Positions 34,282 through 44,820 are shown, counted from the first letter of the stretch. The stretch is DNA of 64,000 nt from Ruegeria sp. SCSIO 43209 (GCF_019904295.1 NZ_CP065359.1:2443001-2507000), one strand, 5' to 3'. Notes: generated from the sequence alone by a model not told the origin. Made by a program: numbers and translations.

Positions 34282-35097
34282 ATGTCCAAGACACTCTCGA
34301 TCGCGGCAACTTCAATTCTGTTTTTGTCAACAGCGGCCTATGCGCAAGAACAATGCGCTGCTGGCAAAACGCTGACAGACGGCAAATTCACCATCGCAAC
34401 AGGCAACCCGGCCTACTATCCGTGGGTGATCGACGACGCGCCAGAAAGCGGCGAAGGGTTCGAGGCAGCCGTTGCTTATGCCGTGGCTGAAGAAATGGGG
34501 TTCGCAGCTGATGATGTCGTTTGGGTCCGCTCGTCCTTCGACGAGGCGATCCAGCCCGGCGCCAAGGAATTTGACGTCAACATGCAGCAATATTCGATCA
34601 CGCCTGAACGGGATCAGGTGGTCGATTTCTCTACCCCTTACTACACCGCCCCGATGGCAGTTCTGGTCAGCCCCAATTCGACCGACACTGCCCCGACGCT
34701 TGAAGCGCTGAAAGGCCTGCAATGGGGGGCCGTCGGCTCGACCACGGCGGTGCCGAAACTGGCCAGCATCATCCAACCCGACAGCGACCCGTTGCTGTAT
34801 GGCGACAATGCTGACGTTAACGCCGCCATGTCGGCCAACCAGATTGATGCGGCCCTGTTCGATCTGCCCACCGCCCTGTTCCTCAGCGCGGTGATGATCG
34901 AAGGCTCAAAGGTCATCGGTCAGTTCCCGGCGGATGAAAATGATAATCCGGATCATTTCGGCATGTTGATGGAAGAAGGCAACCCGCTGAAAGCCTGCGT
35001 GGACGAGGCGCTGGCGGCACTGGCAGCTAACGGCAAACTGGCCGAGATCGAGGCCGTATGGCTGCAGGACACCACTGGTGTCCCTCTGATCAAGTAA
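34282..35097 (+). CDS. Amino-acid ABC transporter, substrate-binding protein
   Basis: A 271-residue periplasmic protein of family 3 (polar amino acids). Signal peptide MSKTLSIAATSILFLSTAAYAQ; mature region TLTDGKFTIATGNPAYYPWVID, then SFDEAIQPGAKEFDVNMQQYSITPERDQVVDFSTPYYT, which is the family signature. AGGAGG lies 10 bp ahead of ATG 34282. The permease gene starts 1 bp after its stop. The substrate is probably an amino acid. Confidence 0.9.
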   Translation: MSKTLSIAATSILFLSTAAYAQEQCAAGKTLTDGKFTIATGNPAYYPWVIDDAPESGEGFEAAVAYAVAEEMGFAADDVVWVRSSFDEAIQPGAKEFDVNMQQYSITPERDQVVDFSTPYYTAPMAVLVSPNSTDTAPTLEALKGLQWGAVGSTTAVPKLASIIQPDSDPLLYGDNADVNAAMSANQIDAALFDLPTALFLSAVMIEGSKVIGQFPADENDNPDHFGMLMEEGNPLKACVDEALAALAANGKLAEIEAVWLQDTTGVPLIK

Positions 35098-35098
35098 C

Positions 35099-35932
35099 AT
35101 GGCAGATCATAAGGCGGCGGGGATGACCCGCCGCGAACGGTACGAGGCGCACCAACGACGCAGGTCGTTGGTGATCGCCACGATTAGCACGGTCACTGTT
35201 GTGGCCGCGATCTACTTTCTGGTTCCGCTGGCTCCGGGCTGGTCGAAGGTTCAGCAGAGCTTTTTTAACGGCGAGACGCTTGTCAAAACCTTCCCGAAAC
35301 TGCTTGAAGCGTTTCGGATCAACGTGATGATCTTTTTGTGGTCCGCACCGGCGATCGCCGTGCTTGGCCTGTTGATTGCCTTGGCGCGGGATGCCAAATC
35401 GCCCGCCCTGTTTCCGCTGCGCATCTTTGGCGCGGCGTTCACTGACATTTTTCGCGGCGTGCCTGTGATCCTGACGGTCTATCTGATCGGCTTCGGCATA
35501 CCGGGGCTGGGCCTGCCGCGCCCGTGGAATTCGCCTTACATATGGGGCTCGCTGGCGCTGATCCTGACCTATTCGGCCTATGTGGCCGAGATTTTCCGCT
35601 CAGGCATCGACAGCGTCCACCACAGCCAGCGCGCCGCCGCATTGTCGCTGGGTCTGTCGGAACGGCAAGTGATGCGCGACGTGGTGTTGCCGCAGGCGAT
35701 CCGCAACGTGGTGCCCTCACAGATGAACATGCTGATTGCGCTGCAAAAGGATGTCTCGCTGCTCAGCTTCATCGGCCCGGTCGAAATCTTCCGTCAGGCC
35801 GGAGTGTTCAAGTCGCTGCTGGCGAATTTCACCCCCTATGTGGGCGCGGCGATCATCTTCCTGATCGTCACCATCCCCGCCACACGCTACGCCGATCACC
35901 TGATGGCCCGCCAAATGCGAGAGAGGCGCTGA
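35099..35932 (+). CDS. Amino-acid ABC transporter, permease
   Basis: A 277-residue inner-membrane protein of the HisMQ type, with about five or six helices. The EAA loop reads AALSLGLSERQVMRDVVLPQAIRNVVPSQ. It ends in a TGATG overlap with the ATPase gene. One permease gene only, so the channel is a homodimer. Confidence 0.9.
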   Translation: MADHKAAGMTRRERYEAHQRRRSLVIATISTVTVVAAIYFLVPLAPGWSKVQQSFFNGETLVKTFPKLLEAFRINVMIFLWSAPAIAVLGLLIALARDAKSPALFPLRIFGAAFTDIFRGVPVILTVYLIGFGIPGLGLPRPWNSPYIWGSLALILTYSAYVAEIFRSGIDSVHHSQRAAALSLGLSERQVMRDVVLPQAIRNVVPSQMNMLIALQKDVSLLSFIGPVEIFRQAGVFKSLLANFTPYVGAAIIFLIVTIPATRYADHLMARQMRERR

Positions 35933-36663
35933 TGCCCAAACTGGAACTTCAGGGAGTGGTGAAACGCTTTGGCGACCGCACGGTCTGTGACGGGATTAAT
36001 CTCACCGTTGATGAGGGCCAAATGGTTTGCTTAATCGGCGCATCCGGGTCGGGCAAGTCGACTCTGCTGCGTTGTATCAACCTTCTGGAACCCATCGAAG
36101 ACGGCGCGATCTTTCTGGATGGCGAGGATATCTCGATCCCCGGTCTGAACCCGCAATCGGTGCGTGCCCGGATCGGGATCGTGTTCCAAAGCTTCAACTT
36201 GTTTCCGCATATGACCGCGCTTGAGAATGTCATGCTCGCGCCTCGCCGGGTGCGTGGACTGACACGCGCTGAATTGCAGCCCGAGGTCGAAGCGCTGTTT
36301 GCCCGGTTCGGGTTGGCTGACCGGATGCACAACTATCCTGACCAATTGTCGGGCGGGCAGCAGCAGCGCGTCGCCATCGTGCGCGCCTTGGCCATGCAGC
36401 CCGAGGTCATGCTGTTTGATGAGATCACCTCGGCCCTCGACCCTCAACTTGTGGGCGAGGTGCTGGATGTTCTGCTGATGCTTAAGAAACAGGGCATGAC
36501 GATGATGATGGCCACGCATGAAATGGGCTTTGCCCGCGAGGCCGCCGACAAGATCTGCTTCCTAGACAGCGGTCGGATCATTGAAGAAGGCCCGCCCGAA
36601 GCGGTGTTTGACCACCCGACACACCAGACCACACAAGCCTTTTTGGCGCGGGCGTTGAAGTAA
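35932..36663 (+). CDS. Amino-acid ABC transporter, ATP-binding protein
   Basis: A 243-residue ATPase. Walker [11 protein letters not shown]-loop [11 protein letters not shown], signature [15 protein letters not shown], Walker [14 protein letters not shown] and H-loop ATHEMGFA are all present. It overlaps the permease stop (TGATG) and completes a three-gene polar amino-acid importer. Longer upstream reading in the same frame lies within the permease gene and is not real. Confidence 0.93.
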   Translation: MPKLELQGVVKRFGDRTVCDGINLTVDEGQMVCLIGASGSGKSTLLRCINLLEPIEDGAIFLDGEDISIPGLNPQSVRARIGIVFQSFNLFPHMTALENVMLAPRRVRGLTRAELQPEVEALFARFGLADRMHNYPDQLSGGQQQRVAIVRALAMQPEVMLFDEITSALDPQLVGEVLDVLLMLKKQGMTMMMATHEMGFAREAADKICFLDSGRIIEEGPPEAVFDHPTHQTTQAFLARALK

Positions 36664-36734
36664 GCGCCTGGGCTCTGAATCCCTGACAATCTGGCCCTCA
36701 AGGACTCGACTCTTTGAGGGTCAAGAACATATAA

Positions 36735-36749
36735 GAACAAATATAGAAC
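36735..36749. promoter_or_regulatory. LexA box upstream of imuB
   Basis: GAACAAATATAGAAC is an exact GAAC-N7-GAAC alphaproteobacterial LexA site, 15 bp before the ATG. A third GAAC at 36725-36728 lies six bases upstream of it, so an overlapping imperfect site is possible. It puts imuB-dnaE2 under SOS control. Confidence 0.85.
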
Positions 36750-36764
36750 ATTTGGGGGTTTTAC

Positions 36765-38240
36765 ATGTTCGGCGGGATGCAGCGCCGCATCGTTTCACTC
36801 TGGTTTCCCCGGCTGGCAAGTGACCGGGCTTTGCGTGTGCGCCCGGTCGATGGGCCGTTTGTTCTGACGCTGAAACAGAACAATGCAAACCGGGTGTATT
36901 GCCTGAATGTACAGGCCCAGCGGCAGGGCCTGCACAGCGGCATGCCCTATTCTGATGCCCGCGCCTTTTGCCCCGATCTGCAAAGCCATCCTGCCGACCC
37001 GCAAGGGGATCAGCGGTTTCTGCACGCCCTGCGCCGCTGGGCCACGCGCTATTGCCCCTGGGTCGGGCTGGAAGGTGAGGACGGGCTGGTTCTGGACATC
37101 ACCGGATCGGCTCATCTGGCGGGCGGGGAAGAGATGATGCTGACCGACATGCGCAGGCGTCTGGCCCGCGCCGGGCTGGCGGTGCAGATCGGTCTGGCCC
37201 CGACACGCGGCGCGGCCTGGGCTTTGGCCCATTATGGCGAAGGGGTTGCGACCCAGGATACGCTGAAGGCCATCCGCGCCCTGCCGGTGGCAGCGCTGCG
37301 GCTGGATGAGGATACCTCGGTCGCGCTGCAACGGCTGGGCCTGCGCCGGATTGGCGAGCTGGCGCAAACCCCGCGCGCGCCGCTGACACGCCGCTTTGGC
37401 CCCGAGGTGCTGATGCGGCTGGATCAGGCGCTGGGGGATCAACCTGAACAGATTACCCCGCTGGCCGACCCGCCCCATTACGGCGTGCGCATGACCCTGC
37501 CCGAGCCCATTGGGCTACTGTCCGACATGATGGCCGGGGCGGAACGGCTGCTGGAACGGCTCTGCGACAAGCTGAAAGCGCAGGAAATGGGCGCGCGCAA
37601 GCTGTGCATCACCTTACGCCGGGTGGATCAGGACCATCAGCAGGTCGAACTGCGGCTGGCCCGCCCCTTGCGTGATCCATATCGCATCCTGCCCCTGTTC
37701 GAGCGTGGATTGACCGAGGTGGATGCAGGCTTTGGCGTCGATCAGCTGCGGCTGGAGGCCACGCTGGTGGAACCCCTGCCGGTGCGCCAGATCAGCCGCG
37801 CCGCAAGCCGGGGCAAAGATCAACTGGATGACCTGATCACCCGCATCGGCACCCGGATCGGGTTGGATCAGATCCACCGCCTGCTGCCCGCGCAAAGCCA
37901 TATCCCCGAACGCAGCTTCATCATCTCGCCCGCCGCCTATTCCGACCCTGCAGGCGGGTGGGCCGCCCTGCGCCCGCGCCCCCTGCAGCTGTTTCCGCCG
38001 GAACCCATCGCCGGATCAGGCCCACACCCGCCGCGCCGCTTTCGCTGGCGACGCATGTCGCTGACCACAGGCCGCTCAACCGGCCCCGAACGCATCTGCC
38101 CCGAATGGTGGCTGGAAGATGAGAACTGGCGCACGGGCTTGCGTGATTACTGGCAGGTTGAAACCCGGCAGGGGCGGCGGTTGTGGCTGTATTACACGCC
38201 GCAAAATCCGGGATGGTTCGTGCATGGGGAATTCGCATGA
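36765..38240 (+). CDS. imuB: Mutasome protein ImuB (inactive Y-family polymerase)
   Basis: A 491-residue ImuB, the hub of the damage-induced mutasome that links DnaE2 to the sliding clamp. MQRRIVSLWFPRLASDRAL at the start, LRRIGELAQTPRAPLTRRFGPEVL (helix-hairpin) and the C-terminal RRFRWRRMSLTT...GPERICPEWW are family marks. The polymerase catalytic acids are absent, as expected. The ATG at 36765 is preceded by GGGGG and the LexA box. The usual partner imuA is missing upstream: the ABC ATPase gene stops 100 bp before. dnaE2 follows with an ATGA overlap. Confidence 0.92.
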   Translation: MFGGMQRRIVSLWFPRLASDRALRVRPVDGPFVLTLKQNNANRVYCLNVQAQRQGLHSGMPYSDARAFCPDLQSHPADPQGDQRFLHALRRWATRYCPWVGLEGEDGLVLDITGSAHLAGGEEMMLTDMRRRLARAGLAVQIGLAPTRGAAWALAHYGEGVATQDTLKAIRALPVAALRLDEDTSVALQRLGLRRIGELAQTPRAPLTRRFGPEVLMRLDQALGDQPEQITPLADPPHYGVRMTLPEPIGLLSDMMAGAERLLERLCDKLKAQEMGARKLCITLRRVDQDHQQVELRLARPLRDPYRILPLFERGLTEVDAGFGVDQLRLEATLVEPLPVRQISRAASRGKDQLDDLITRIGTRIGLDQIHRLLPAQSHIPERSFIISPAAYSDPAGGWAALRPRPLQLFPPEPIAGSGPHPPRRFRWRRMSLTTGRSTGPERICPEWWLEDENWRTGLRDYWQVETRQGRRLWLYYTPQNPGWFVHGEFA

Positions 38241-41200
38241 GCAAACCGAACCCGCCCAGTTCCCACGCGCAGGACCCCGGCTATGCCGAGCTGGGCGTGA
38301 CCACCAACTTTACCTTCCTGACCGGAGCCTCACACCCAGAAGAGCTGGTGACCCGCGCGGCAGAGCTGGGCCTGAAGGCCATCGCGATCACCGACCGGAA
38401 CTCACTGGCCGGGGTGGTCCGGGGCTGGAGCGCGTTGAAAGAACTGCGGCGCGAGGAGGAAGGCGCAGTTCAAATCCGCTCGCAGCACCGCCTCGATTCT
38501 TCGTCCCGACAAGAGGTCGGGCATGTGCAGCCAATCGACAAACCGGACGTACCCGCCCTGCCCAAGCTGATCGTTGGCTGCCGTCTGATTCTGCGCGACA
38601 GCGCGGTGCACTGGCTGGCCCTGCCCCGCGACCGCGTCGCCTATCAGCGACTGACCCGCCTGCTGACCCTGGGCAAGCGACGGGCCGAGAAAGGGGAGTG
38701 CCATTTGGGCTTGCAGGACATGCTGGCGGCCTGTCAGGGGATGATACTGATCGCGCTGCCTCAGGCGGGGTTGAAACAGGCCATCCCCGATATTCAGACC
38801 GTCCGGCGGCAATTCCCCAATGCGGTCTTTCTGGGGGCGGTGCCGCGTTATGACGGTAGCGACCGGGCCTATCTGGCGGCCTGTGCGCAGGCGGCGCTGC
38901 GGGCCTCGGCCCCCATGGTGGCGGTAGGCGATGTGCTGATGCACCGTGGCAACCGCCGCCAACTGGCCGATGTGCTGACCTGCATGCGCGAACACATCAC
39001 GATTGACCAGATCGGCACCCGCGCCCTGCCCAATGCCGAGCGGCGGCTGAAAGGCTACGCGGATATGGCCCGGCTGTTTCAGGACCACCCCGGCGCGCTG
39101 CGCCGCACGCTGGAAATCGCCGACCGCTGCAGCTTTGACTTAAGTGAGTTGTCTTATGAATACCCCGACGAGATCGCCAGCACTGAAACCCCGCTGGCGC
39201 GGCTAGAACGTCTGGCGCGCGAGGGGTTGAAACGGCGCTATCCCGATGGCCCGACCGAGAAGGCCATCAGTCTGATGAAAAAGGAACTGGCGCTGGTCGC
39301 CGATCTGGATTTCCCGGCCTATTTCCTGACCGTGCATGACATTGTGCAATTCGCCCGCTCGCAAGGCATTCTGTGTCAGGGGCGCGGCTCGGCCGCCAAT
39401 TCGATCCTGTGTTATCTGCTGGGCATCACCGATGTCAGCCCCGACATGATCGCCATGGTGTTCGAGCGTTTTGTCTCGAAATACCGGGGTGAGCCGCCGG
39501 ATATCGATGTGGATTTCGAACACGAGCGGCGCGAAGAGGTGATCCAATGGATTTACGAGAAATATGGCCGCCACCGCGCGGGCCTCTGTGCCACGGTCAT
39601 CCATTTCCGATCCCGCGCGGCAATCCGTGAGGTGGGCAAGGTGATGGGCCTGTCTCAGGACGTGACCGCGGGCCTGTCCGGCCAGATCTGGGGGATGAGC
39701 AATGGCGGCGTTGATGCCGAGAGGCTGCAGGAACTGGGCCTCGACCTCAAGGACCGACGCCTGATGCAGACGGTTCGCCTGATTGGCGAGATCATCGGCT
39801 TCCCGCGCCACCTGTCGCAGCATGTGGGCGGGTTTGTCATCACCAAGCAGCGGCTGGATGAGCTCTGCCCGATCGAAAACGCCGCGATGGAAGACCGCAC
39901 CGTGATCGAATGGGACAAGGATGACATCGACGCGCTTGGCATTCTGAAGGTGGATATATTGGGGCTGGGGATGCTCAGCTGTATCCGCAAGGCGTTTGAC
40001 CTGATGCGGCAGCATGACGGCGAAACCCTCAGCATCGCGACCGTCCCGCAAGAGGACGTGGCGACCTATGACATGCTGTGTGCCGCTGATGCGGTGGGCG
40101 TGTTTCAGGTCGAAAGCCGGGCACAAATGAATTTCCTGCCCCGGATGAGGCCGCGCGAATTCTACGATCTGGTGATCGAGGTTGCCATCGTCCGCCCCGG
40201 CCCTATCCAGGGCGATATGGTGCAGCCCTATATCCGGCGGCGCAACGGGCTGGAAAAGTCCGAACCCTTCGGCCCTGCCTTGGAAGAGGTGACGCGGCGC
40301 ACGCTGGGCGTGCCGCTGTTTCAGGAACAGGCCCTGCAAATCGCCGTGGTTGGTGCAGGGTTTTCGGCGGAAGAGGCGGATCACCTGCGCCGCTCGCTGG
40401 CCTCATTCCGGCGCATGGGGACCATTGGCACTTATCGCGACAAGTTCATCGCAGGGATGCTGAACAATGGCTATACGCCCGAAGTCGCCGACCGCTGCTT
40501 TGGCCAGATCGAAGGCTTTGCCGATTACGGCTTTCCCGAAAGCCATGCCGCGGCATTTGCGATGCTGGCCTATGTCTCGGCCTGGATGAAATGCCACCAC
40601 CCGGCGATCTTTGCCTGCGCGCTGCTGAACTCGCAGCCCATGGGGTTTTACGCGCCTGCCCAGATCGTGCGCGACGCGCGCGAGCATGGGGTCGAGATTC
40701 GTCCGGTCTGCGTTAACGCCTCGGAATGGGACAATCTGCTGGAACGCCGCGCCGATGGGGCGCTGTCCCTGCGGCTGGGTTTTCGCCAGATCAAGGGGTT
40801 CAAGCAGGAGGATGCGGATTGGATCGTGGCCGCGCGCGGCAATGGGTATCCGGACCCCGAAACGCTGTGGCTGCGGGCCGGGCTGCGCCCGGATGTGCTG
40901 ACCCGTCTGGCCGAAGCGGATGCGTTTTCCGGCATGGACCTGACCCGGCGCGACGCCCTGTGGCATGTCAAAGCCATCCGCAGCCGGACCGCCCTGCCGC
41001 TGTTCAATGACCCTATCGATGGCGAAAGCATCAATGAGCCGCAGGTCAACCTGCCGGTGATGCATCTGGGCGAGGAGGTTGTCGAAGACTACGTCTCGAC
41101 CCGTCTGACCCTACGCTCGCACCCGATGGAGCTGTTGCGCCCCTCCATCCCCGGCCTTGTGCCGCATGCCACGCTGCAGGACATCCCGCTGGGCCGTTAC

Positions 41201-41584
41201 AGCGTCTGCGGGTTGGTGATTACGCGCCAGCGGCCGGGAACCGCCTCGGGCGTGATCTTTCTGACGCTCGAGGATGAAACCGGTGTCAGCAATGTGGTTG
41301 TCTGGCCCAAGGTCTATGAACGGTTTCGTCGGATCGTGATGGGCGGACGGTTGCTGCAGGTCCGTGGATATCTGCAACGCGAGGGAATCGTCGTGCATCT
41401 GATCGCGCAGGAAATCACCGATATGTCGCACAAACTGTCCGAGCTTGGGCATCCGCTGGACGAAGCTATCGGGATCACCCAACCCCAAGCGGATGACACC
41501 CCGCGCCCCCGCCAGAACGGCCCAAGCGCCCGCCATCCGCGCGAACAGGCCAAACGGCTGTTTCCAAGCCGGGATTTTCACTAG
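38237..41584 (+). CDS. dnaE2: Error-prone DNA polymerase DnaE2
   Basis: A 1115-residue C-family polymerase of the ImuC/DnaE2 group. PHP domain at the N-terminus (YAELGVTTNFTFLTGASHPEELV), palm with RGSAANSILCYLLGIT and the acidic triad Asp422/Asp424/Asp426 in DIDVDFEHERREEV, then OB fold (YSVCGLVITRQRPGTASGVIFLTLEDETG). It bypasses lesions with ImuB. The ATG overlaps the imuB stop. An in-frame upstream reading lies in imuB. Confidence 0.95.
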   Translation: MSKPNPPSSHAQDPGYAELGVTTNFTFLTGASHPEELVTRAAELGLKAIAITDRNSLAGVVRGWSALKELRREEEGAVQIRSQHRLDSSSRQEVGHVQPIDKPDVPALPKLIVGCRLILRDSAVHWLALPRDRVAYQRLTRLLTLGKRRAEKGECHLGLQDMLAACQGMILIALPQAGLKQAIPDIQTVRRQFPNAVFLGAVPRYDGSDRAYLAACAQAALRASAPMVAVGDVLMHRGNRRQLADVLTCMREHITIDQIGTRALPNAERRLKGYADMARLFQDHPGALRRTLEIADRCSFDLSELSYEYPDEIASTETPLARLERLAREGLKRRYPDGPTEKAISLMKKELALVADLDFPAYFLTVHDIVQFARSQGILCQGRGSAANSILCYLLGITDVSPDMIAMVFERFVSKYRGEPPDIDVDFEHERREEVIQWIYEKYGRHRAGLCATVIHFRSRAAIREVGKVMGLSQDVTAGLSGQIWGMSNGGVDAERLQELGLDLKDRRLMQTVRLIGEIIGFPRHLSQHVGGFVITKQRLDELCPIENAAMEDRTVIEWDKDDIDALGILKVDILGLGMLSCIRKAFDLMRQHDGETLSIATVPQEDVATYDMLCAADAVGVFQVESRAQMNFLPRMRPREFYDLVIEVAIVRPGPIQGDMVQPYIRRRNGLEKSEPFGPALEEVTRRTLGVPLFQEQALQIAVVGAGFSAEEADHLRRSLASFRRMGTIGTYRDKFIAGMLNNGYTPEVADRCFGQIEGFADYGFPESHAAAFAMLAYVSAWMKCHHPAIFACALLNSQPMGFYAPAQIVRDAREHGVEIRPVCVNASEWDNLLERRADGALSLRLGFRQIKGFKQEDADWIVAARGNGYPDPETLWLRAGLRPDVLTRLAEADAFSGMDLTRRDALWHVKAIRSRTALPLFNDPIDGESINEPQVNLPVMHLGEEVVEDYVSTRLTLRSHPMELLRPSIPGLVPHATLQDIPLGRYSVCGLVITRQRPGTASGVIFLTLEDETGVSNVVVWPKVYERFRRIVMGGRLLQVRGYLQREGIVVHLIAQEITDMSHKLSELGHPLDEAIGITQPQADDTPRPRQNGPSARHPREQAKRLFPSRDFH

Positions 41585-41682
41585 AACACGCATCATCATA
41601 AGGCCAGTTTCAAAGAAACATCCGGCTAACGTGATCCGGTCACCTCTTTCCCTTGCCCTTGCCCGCAATATGTTGCACCACA

Positions 41683-41701
41683 CACGGGTTCAAACCCGGT
41701 G
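41683..41701 (+). promoter_or_regulatory. Short hairpin upstream of cobS
   Basis: CAC-GGGTT-CAAACCC-GGTG forms a compact dyad 28 bp before the cobS ATG. It could be a leader element. No cobalamin riboswitch motif was recognised in the 145-bp gap. Confidence 0.3.
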
Positions 41702-41729
41702 AACGGGCCAAAGGATAAGGACAAGGCGC

Positions 41730-42716
41730 ATGGCTGACGGATCGATCGACATCAACGCAAAACCCACCGAGGACATTTCGGTTCGTGAGGTGTTTGGCAT
41801 TGACAGCGATATGGCAGTCAAAGGCTTTGCCGAACGCAGCGACCGCGTGCCGGTGATCGACCCGACCTACAAGTTCGATCCCGAAACCACGTTGGCGATT
41901 CTTGCGGGCTTTACCCATAACCGCCGGGTGATGATTCAGGGCTATCACGGCACCGGGAAATCGACCCATATCGAACAGGTTGCCGCCCGTCTGAACTGGC
42001 CTGCCGTGCGCGTGAACCTCGACAGCCATATCAGCCGGATCGACCTGATTGGTAAGGACGCGATCAAACTGCGCGACGGCAAGCAGGTCACTGAATTCCA
42101 CGAAGGCATCCTGCCCTGGGCGCTGCGCAACCCCGTTGCCATCGTCTTCGACGAATACGACGCGGGCCGTGCGGATGTGATGTTCGTGATCCAGCGCGTG
42201 CTGGAGCATGACGGCAAGCTGACCTTGCTGGACCAGAACGAGATCATCACACCGAACCCGAACTTCCGCCTGTTTGCGACGGCCAACACTGTGGGTCTGG
42301 GCGACACCACCGGCCTCTATCACGGTACTCAGCAGATCAACCAGGCGCAGATGGACCGCTGGTCTCTGGTTTCGACGCTGAACTATCTCAGCCACGATGC
42401 CGAGACTATGATCGTTCTGTCGAAAGCGCCGCATTACAACACCGCCGAGGGCCGCAAGACCGTCAGCCAGATGGTCACCGTCGCCGACCTGACCCGGACC
42501 GCCTTCATGAACGGCGATCTGTCCACCGTGATGAGCCCCCGGACCGTGATCAACTGGGCCCAAAACGCAGAAATCTTCCGCAACATCGGCTATGCCTTCC
42601 GCCTGTCGTTCCTGAACAAATGTGACGAGCTAGAGCGCCAGACGGTTGCTGAGTTCTATCAGCGCTGCTTTGATGAGGAACTGCCGGAAAGCGCGGCGAG
42701 CGCGAGCTTGGGCTAA
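41730..42716 (+). CDS. cobS: Cobaltochelatase subunit CobS
   Basis: A 328-residue AAA+ ATPase that, with CobT and CobN, inserts cobalt into hydrogenobyrinate diamide in the aerobic B12 pathway. Walker [10 protein letters not shown] (71-79), Walker [10 protein letters not shown] (acids 141-142) and [18 protein letters not shown] are typical. Followed by cobT 120 bp later. cobN was not seen in the window. Confidence 0.95.
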   Translation: MADGSIDINAKPTEDISVREVFGIDSDMAVKGFAERSDRVPVIDPTYKFDPETTLAILAGFTHNRRVMIQGYHGTGKSTHIEQVAARLNWPAVRVNLDSHISRIDLIGKDAIKLRDGKQVTEFHEGILPWALRNPVAIVFDEYDAGRADVMFVIQRVLEHDGKLTLLDQNEIITPNPNFRLFATANTVGLGDTTGLYHGTQQINQAQMDRWSLVSTLNYLSHDAETMIVLSKAPHYNTAEGRKTVSQMVTVADLTRTAFMNGDLSTVMSPRTVINWAQNAEIFRNIGYAFRLSFLNKCDELERQTVAEFYQRCFDEELPESAASASLG

Positions 42717-42725
42717 GCAATATGA

Positions 42726-42770
42726 ATTGCGCCCTGCGGGGCGCAATGCCTCCGGCGGAGGTATTTTTGG
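42726..42770 (+). terminator. Two tandem hairpins between cobS and cobT
   Basis: A perfect 9-bp stem ATTGCGCCC-TGCG-GGGCGCAAT (42726-42747) is followed by CCTCC-GGC-GGAGG and TATTTTT (42749-42767). The second has a terminator-like T-run. The phrase GGAGGTATTTTTGGCCAGATGAAG looks like a repeated Rhodobacteraceae intergenic element (memory). They may lower cobT transcription relative to cobS. Confidence 0.6.
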
Positions 42771-42837
42771 CCAGATGAAGGGGGATCCGGTTTCGCATTG
42801 ATGCGGCGGGTCACTGCAACACAAAGGGCGATTGAAC

Positions 42838-44715
42838 ATGGTGCAGAAGAACGACAATCCTGCTGATCCGTTCAAGAAGGCTCTGGCCGAGGCTACTAAA
42901 GTTATGGCCGACGATCCCGAATTGTCGGTGAGCTACACTGTTGATCCATCGGGCCTGTCGGGCGAGTCGATGCGTTTGCCGCAGGTCTCACGCCGGATGA
43001 CGCGCGAAGAGGTTCTGTTGGCGCGCGGGACGGCAGACGCATTAGCTTTACAACGCAAATATCATGATGACGCGACCCATGCGCGATATGCCCCTCCGGG
43101 TGATATGGCACGGGATCTTTATGAGGCGATGGAGACCGCCCGGTGCGAGGCGATGGGTGCGCGGGATATGCCCGGCACCGCGTCGAATATCGACGTCAAG
43201 ATCGGGCATGAGGCGATCCGGCGCGGCTATGATCAGTGCAAACAGCCTGCGGATGCGCCATTGGCTGTGGCGGCGGGCTATCTGATCCGGCATCTGGCCA
43301 CGGGCCGCGACATGCCGCCTGCCGCCGAGAATGTCATGAACCTGTGGCGCGGATTTATCGAGGAACAGGCCGGCGGGACGCTGGAAAATCTTGACGAAAT
43401 CCTTTCGGACCAGGCCGAATTTGCCAAATTCGCCCGACAGATGATCAAAGATCTGGGTTACGGCGATCAGCTGGGTGATGACCCGGATGAACTGGACGAC
43501 GAGCAGGAAGATCAAGCCGAGGATGACGCTGAAGAACAGCCCGATCCCGACAGCACCGGGCAGGATGATCAGGACGAACAAGACGCCGACGCGACGCCTG
43601 AACAAACTCAGGAAGAACAGCAGGACCAGTCTCAGGCTCAGGTCTCGATGGACGAGATGGCCGAGGATGAGATGGGTGATGAGGCTGAAATGCCCGAGGG
43701 CGAGGCTCCGCTAGAACCGCCAGCCCCGCCACCTGCGTCCGAGGCGGACCCGGATTACAAGGTCTATCTGAACACCCACGACGAAGAGATCGCAGCTGAA
43801 GATCTGGCCGAACCGGCCGAGCTGGAACGCCTTCGCGCCTATCTGGACCAGCAGTTGGAGCCCTTGAAGGGCGCGGTCAGCCGCCTGGCTAACAAGTTGC
43901 AACGCCGCCTGCAGGCGCAGCAGAACCGGTCTTGGGAGTTCGACCGCGAGGAAGGCATTCTGGATGCCGGACGTCTGGCGCGCGTCGTGGCCAACCCGAC
44001 CACGCCACTAAGCTTCAAGGTCGAAAAAGATACCGAATTCCGCGATACGGTGGTGACGCTGCTTCTGGACAATTCCGGCTCGATGCGGGGCCGTCCGATC
44101 TCGATTGCCGCGATCTGTGCAGATGTCCTGGCGCGGACGCTGGAACGTTGCAACGTCAAGGTCGAGATCCTGGGCTTTACCACCCGGGCCTGGAAAGGCG
44201 GTCAGGCGCGCGAGGCGTGGCTGAACGATGGCCGCCCGCAGCAACCGGGGCGTCTGAACGATCTGCGCCACATCATCTACAAGGGCGCCGATGCCCCATG
44301 GCGTCGCGCGCGACCCAATCTGGGGCTGATGATGAAAGAGGGCCTGCTGAAGGAAAACATCGACGGTGAGGCGTTGGAATGGGCGCATCGCCGGATGCTC
44401 GCGCGGCGTGAGGCCCGCAAGATCCTGATGGTGATCTCGGATGGCGCGCCGGTCGATGATTCAACGCTCAGCGTGAACCCGGCGAACTATCTGGAAAAAC
44501 ACCTGCGCGACGTGATTGCTATGGTGGAAAAACGCAAGATGGTGGAATTGCTGGCCATCGGGATCGGCCATGACGTGACCCGCTATTATGATCGCGCCGT
44601 CACGATCACCGATGTCGAGCAGCTTGCGGGTGCTATGACCGAGCAGTTGGCCGCACTGTTCGACAGCGACCCGCGCGCCCGCGCGCGCGTGATGGGGATG
44701 AAGCGGGCCAGTTGA
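42838..44715 (+). CDS. cobT: Cobaltochelatase subunit CobT
   Basis: A 625-residue subunit of aerobic cobaltochelatase. N-terminal helical domain, a highly acidic linker (about 214-300, rich in Asp, Glu, Gln) and a C-terminal VWA domain with the MIDAS motif DNSGSM (411-416). It forms a ring with CobS. ATG 42838 is chosen over a TTG two codons earlier. Confidence 0.95.
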   Translation: MVQKNDNPADPFKKALAEATKVMADDPELSVSYTVDPSGLSGESMRLPQVSRRMTREEVLLARGTADALALQRKYHDDATHARYAPPGDMARDLYEAMETARCEAMGARDMPGTASNIDVKIGHEAIRRGYDQCKQPADAPLAVAAGYLIRHLATGRDMPPAAENVMNLWRGFIEEQAGGTLENLDEILSDQAEFAKFARQMIKDLGYGDQLGDDPDELDDEQEDQAEDDAEEQPDPDSTGQDDQDEQDADATPEQTQEEQQDQSQAQVSMDEMAEDEMGDEAEMPEGEAPLEPPAPPPASEADPDYKVYLNTHDEEIAAEDLAEPAELERLRAYLDQQLEPLKGAVSRLANKLQRRLQAQQNRSWEFDREEGILDAGRLARVVANPTTPLSFKVEKDTEFRDTVVTLLLDNSGSMRGRPISIAAICADVLARTLERCNVKVEILGFTTRAWKGGQAREAWLNDGRPQQPGRLNDLRHIIYKGADAPWRRARPNLGLMMKEGLLKENIDGEALEWAHRRMLARREARKILMVISDGAPVDDSTLSVNPANYLEKHLRDVIAMVEKRKMVELLAIGIGHDVTRYYDRAVTITDVEQLAGAMTEQLAALFDSDPRARARVMGMKRAS

Positions 44716-44802
44716 CGGCCCTGCTTCGACAGTGCAGACTTAGTGCCATCCAAGCCAGTTTTTGCACCGCTGAAGGCGACTTTGCTTATGGTGGCGTAAC
44801 GG

Positions 44803-44820
44803 ATAGCGCATAAGCGCTAT
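44803..44820. promoter_or_regulatory. Perfect dyad in the gap before the winged-helix/hydrolase gene
   Basis: ATAGCGC-ATAA-GCGCTAT, 7-bp arms, about 160 bp upstream of the gene at 44981. It might be an operator. The rest of the 265-bp gap after cobT holds nothing recognisable. Confidence 0.3.

Noticed and set aside
34097..34330. Minus-strand frame of 77 codons upstream of the ABC operon
   Set aside because: It overlaps the start of the binding-protein gene and lacks any family or ribosome-binding site.
35932..36663. Walker B motif DEITSALDP instead of DEPTSALDP in the amino-acid ABC ATPase
   Set aside because: Similar changes (DEVTSALDP) are common in this ATPase group and the catalytic Glu is kept.
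41585..41729. Cobalamin riboswitch upstream of cobS
   Set aside because: The gap is short and lacks the conserved B12-box sequence; only a small hairpin was seen.
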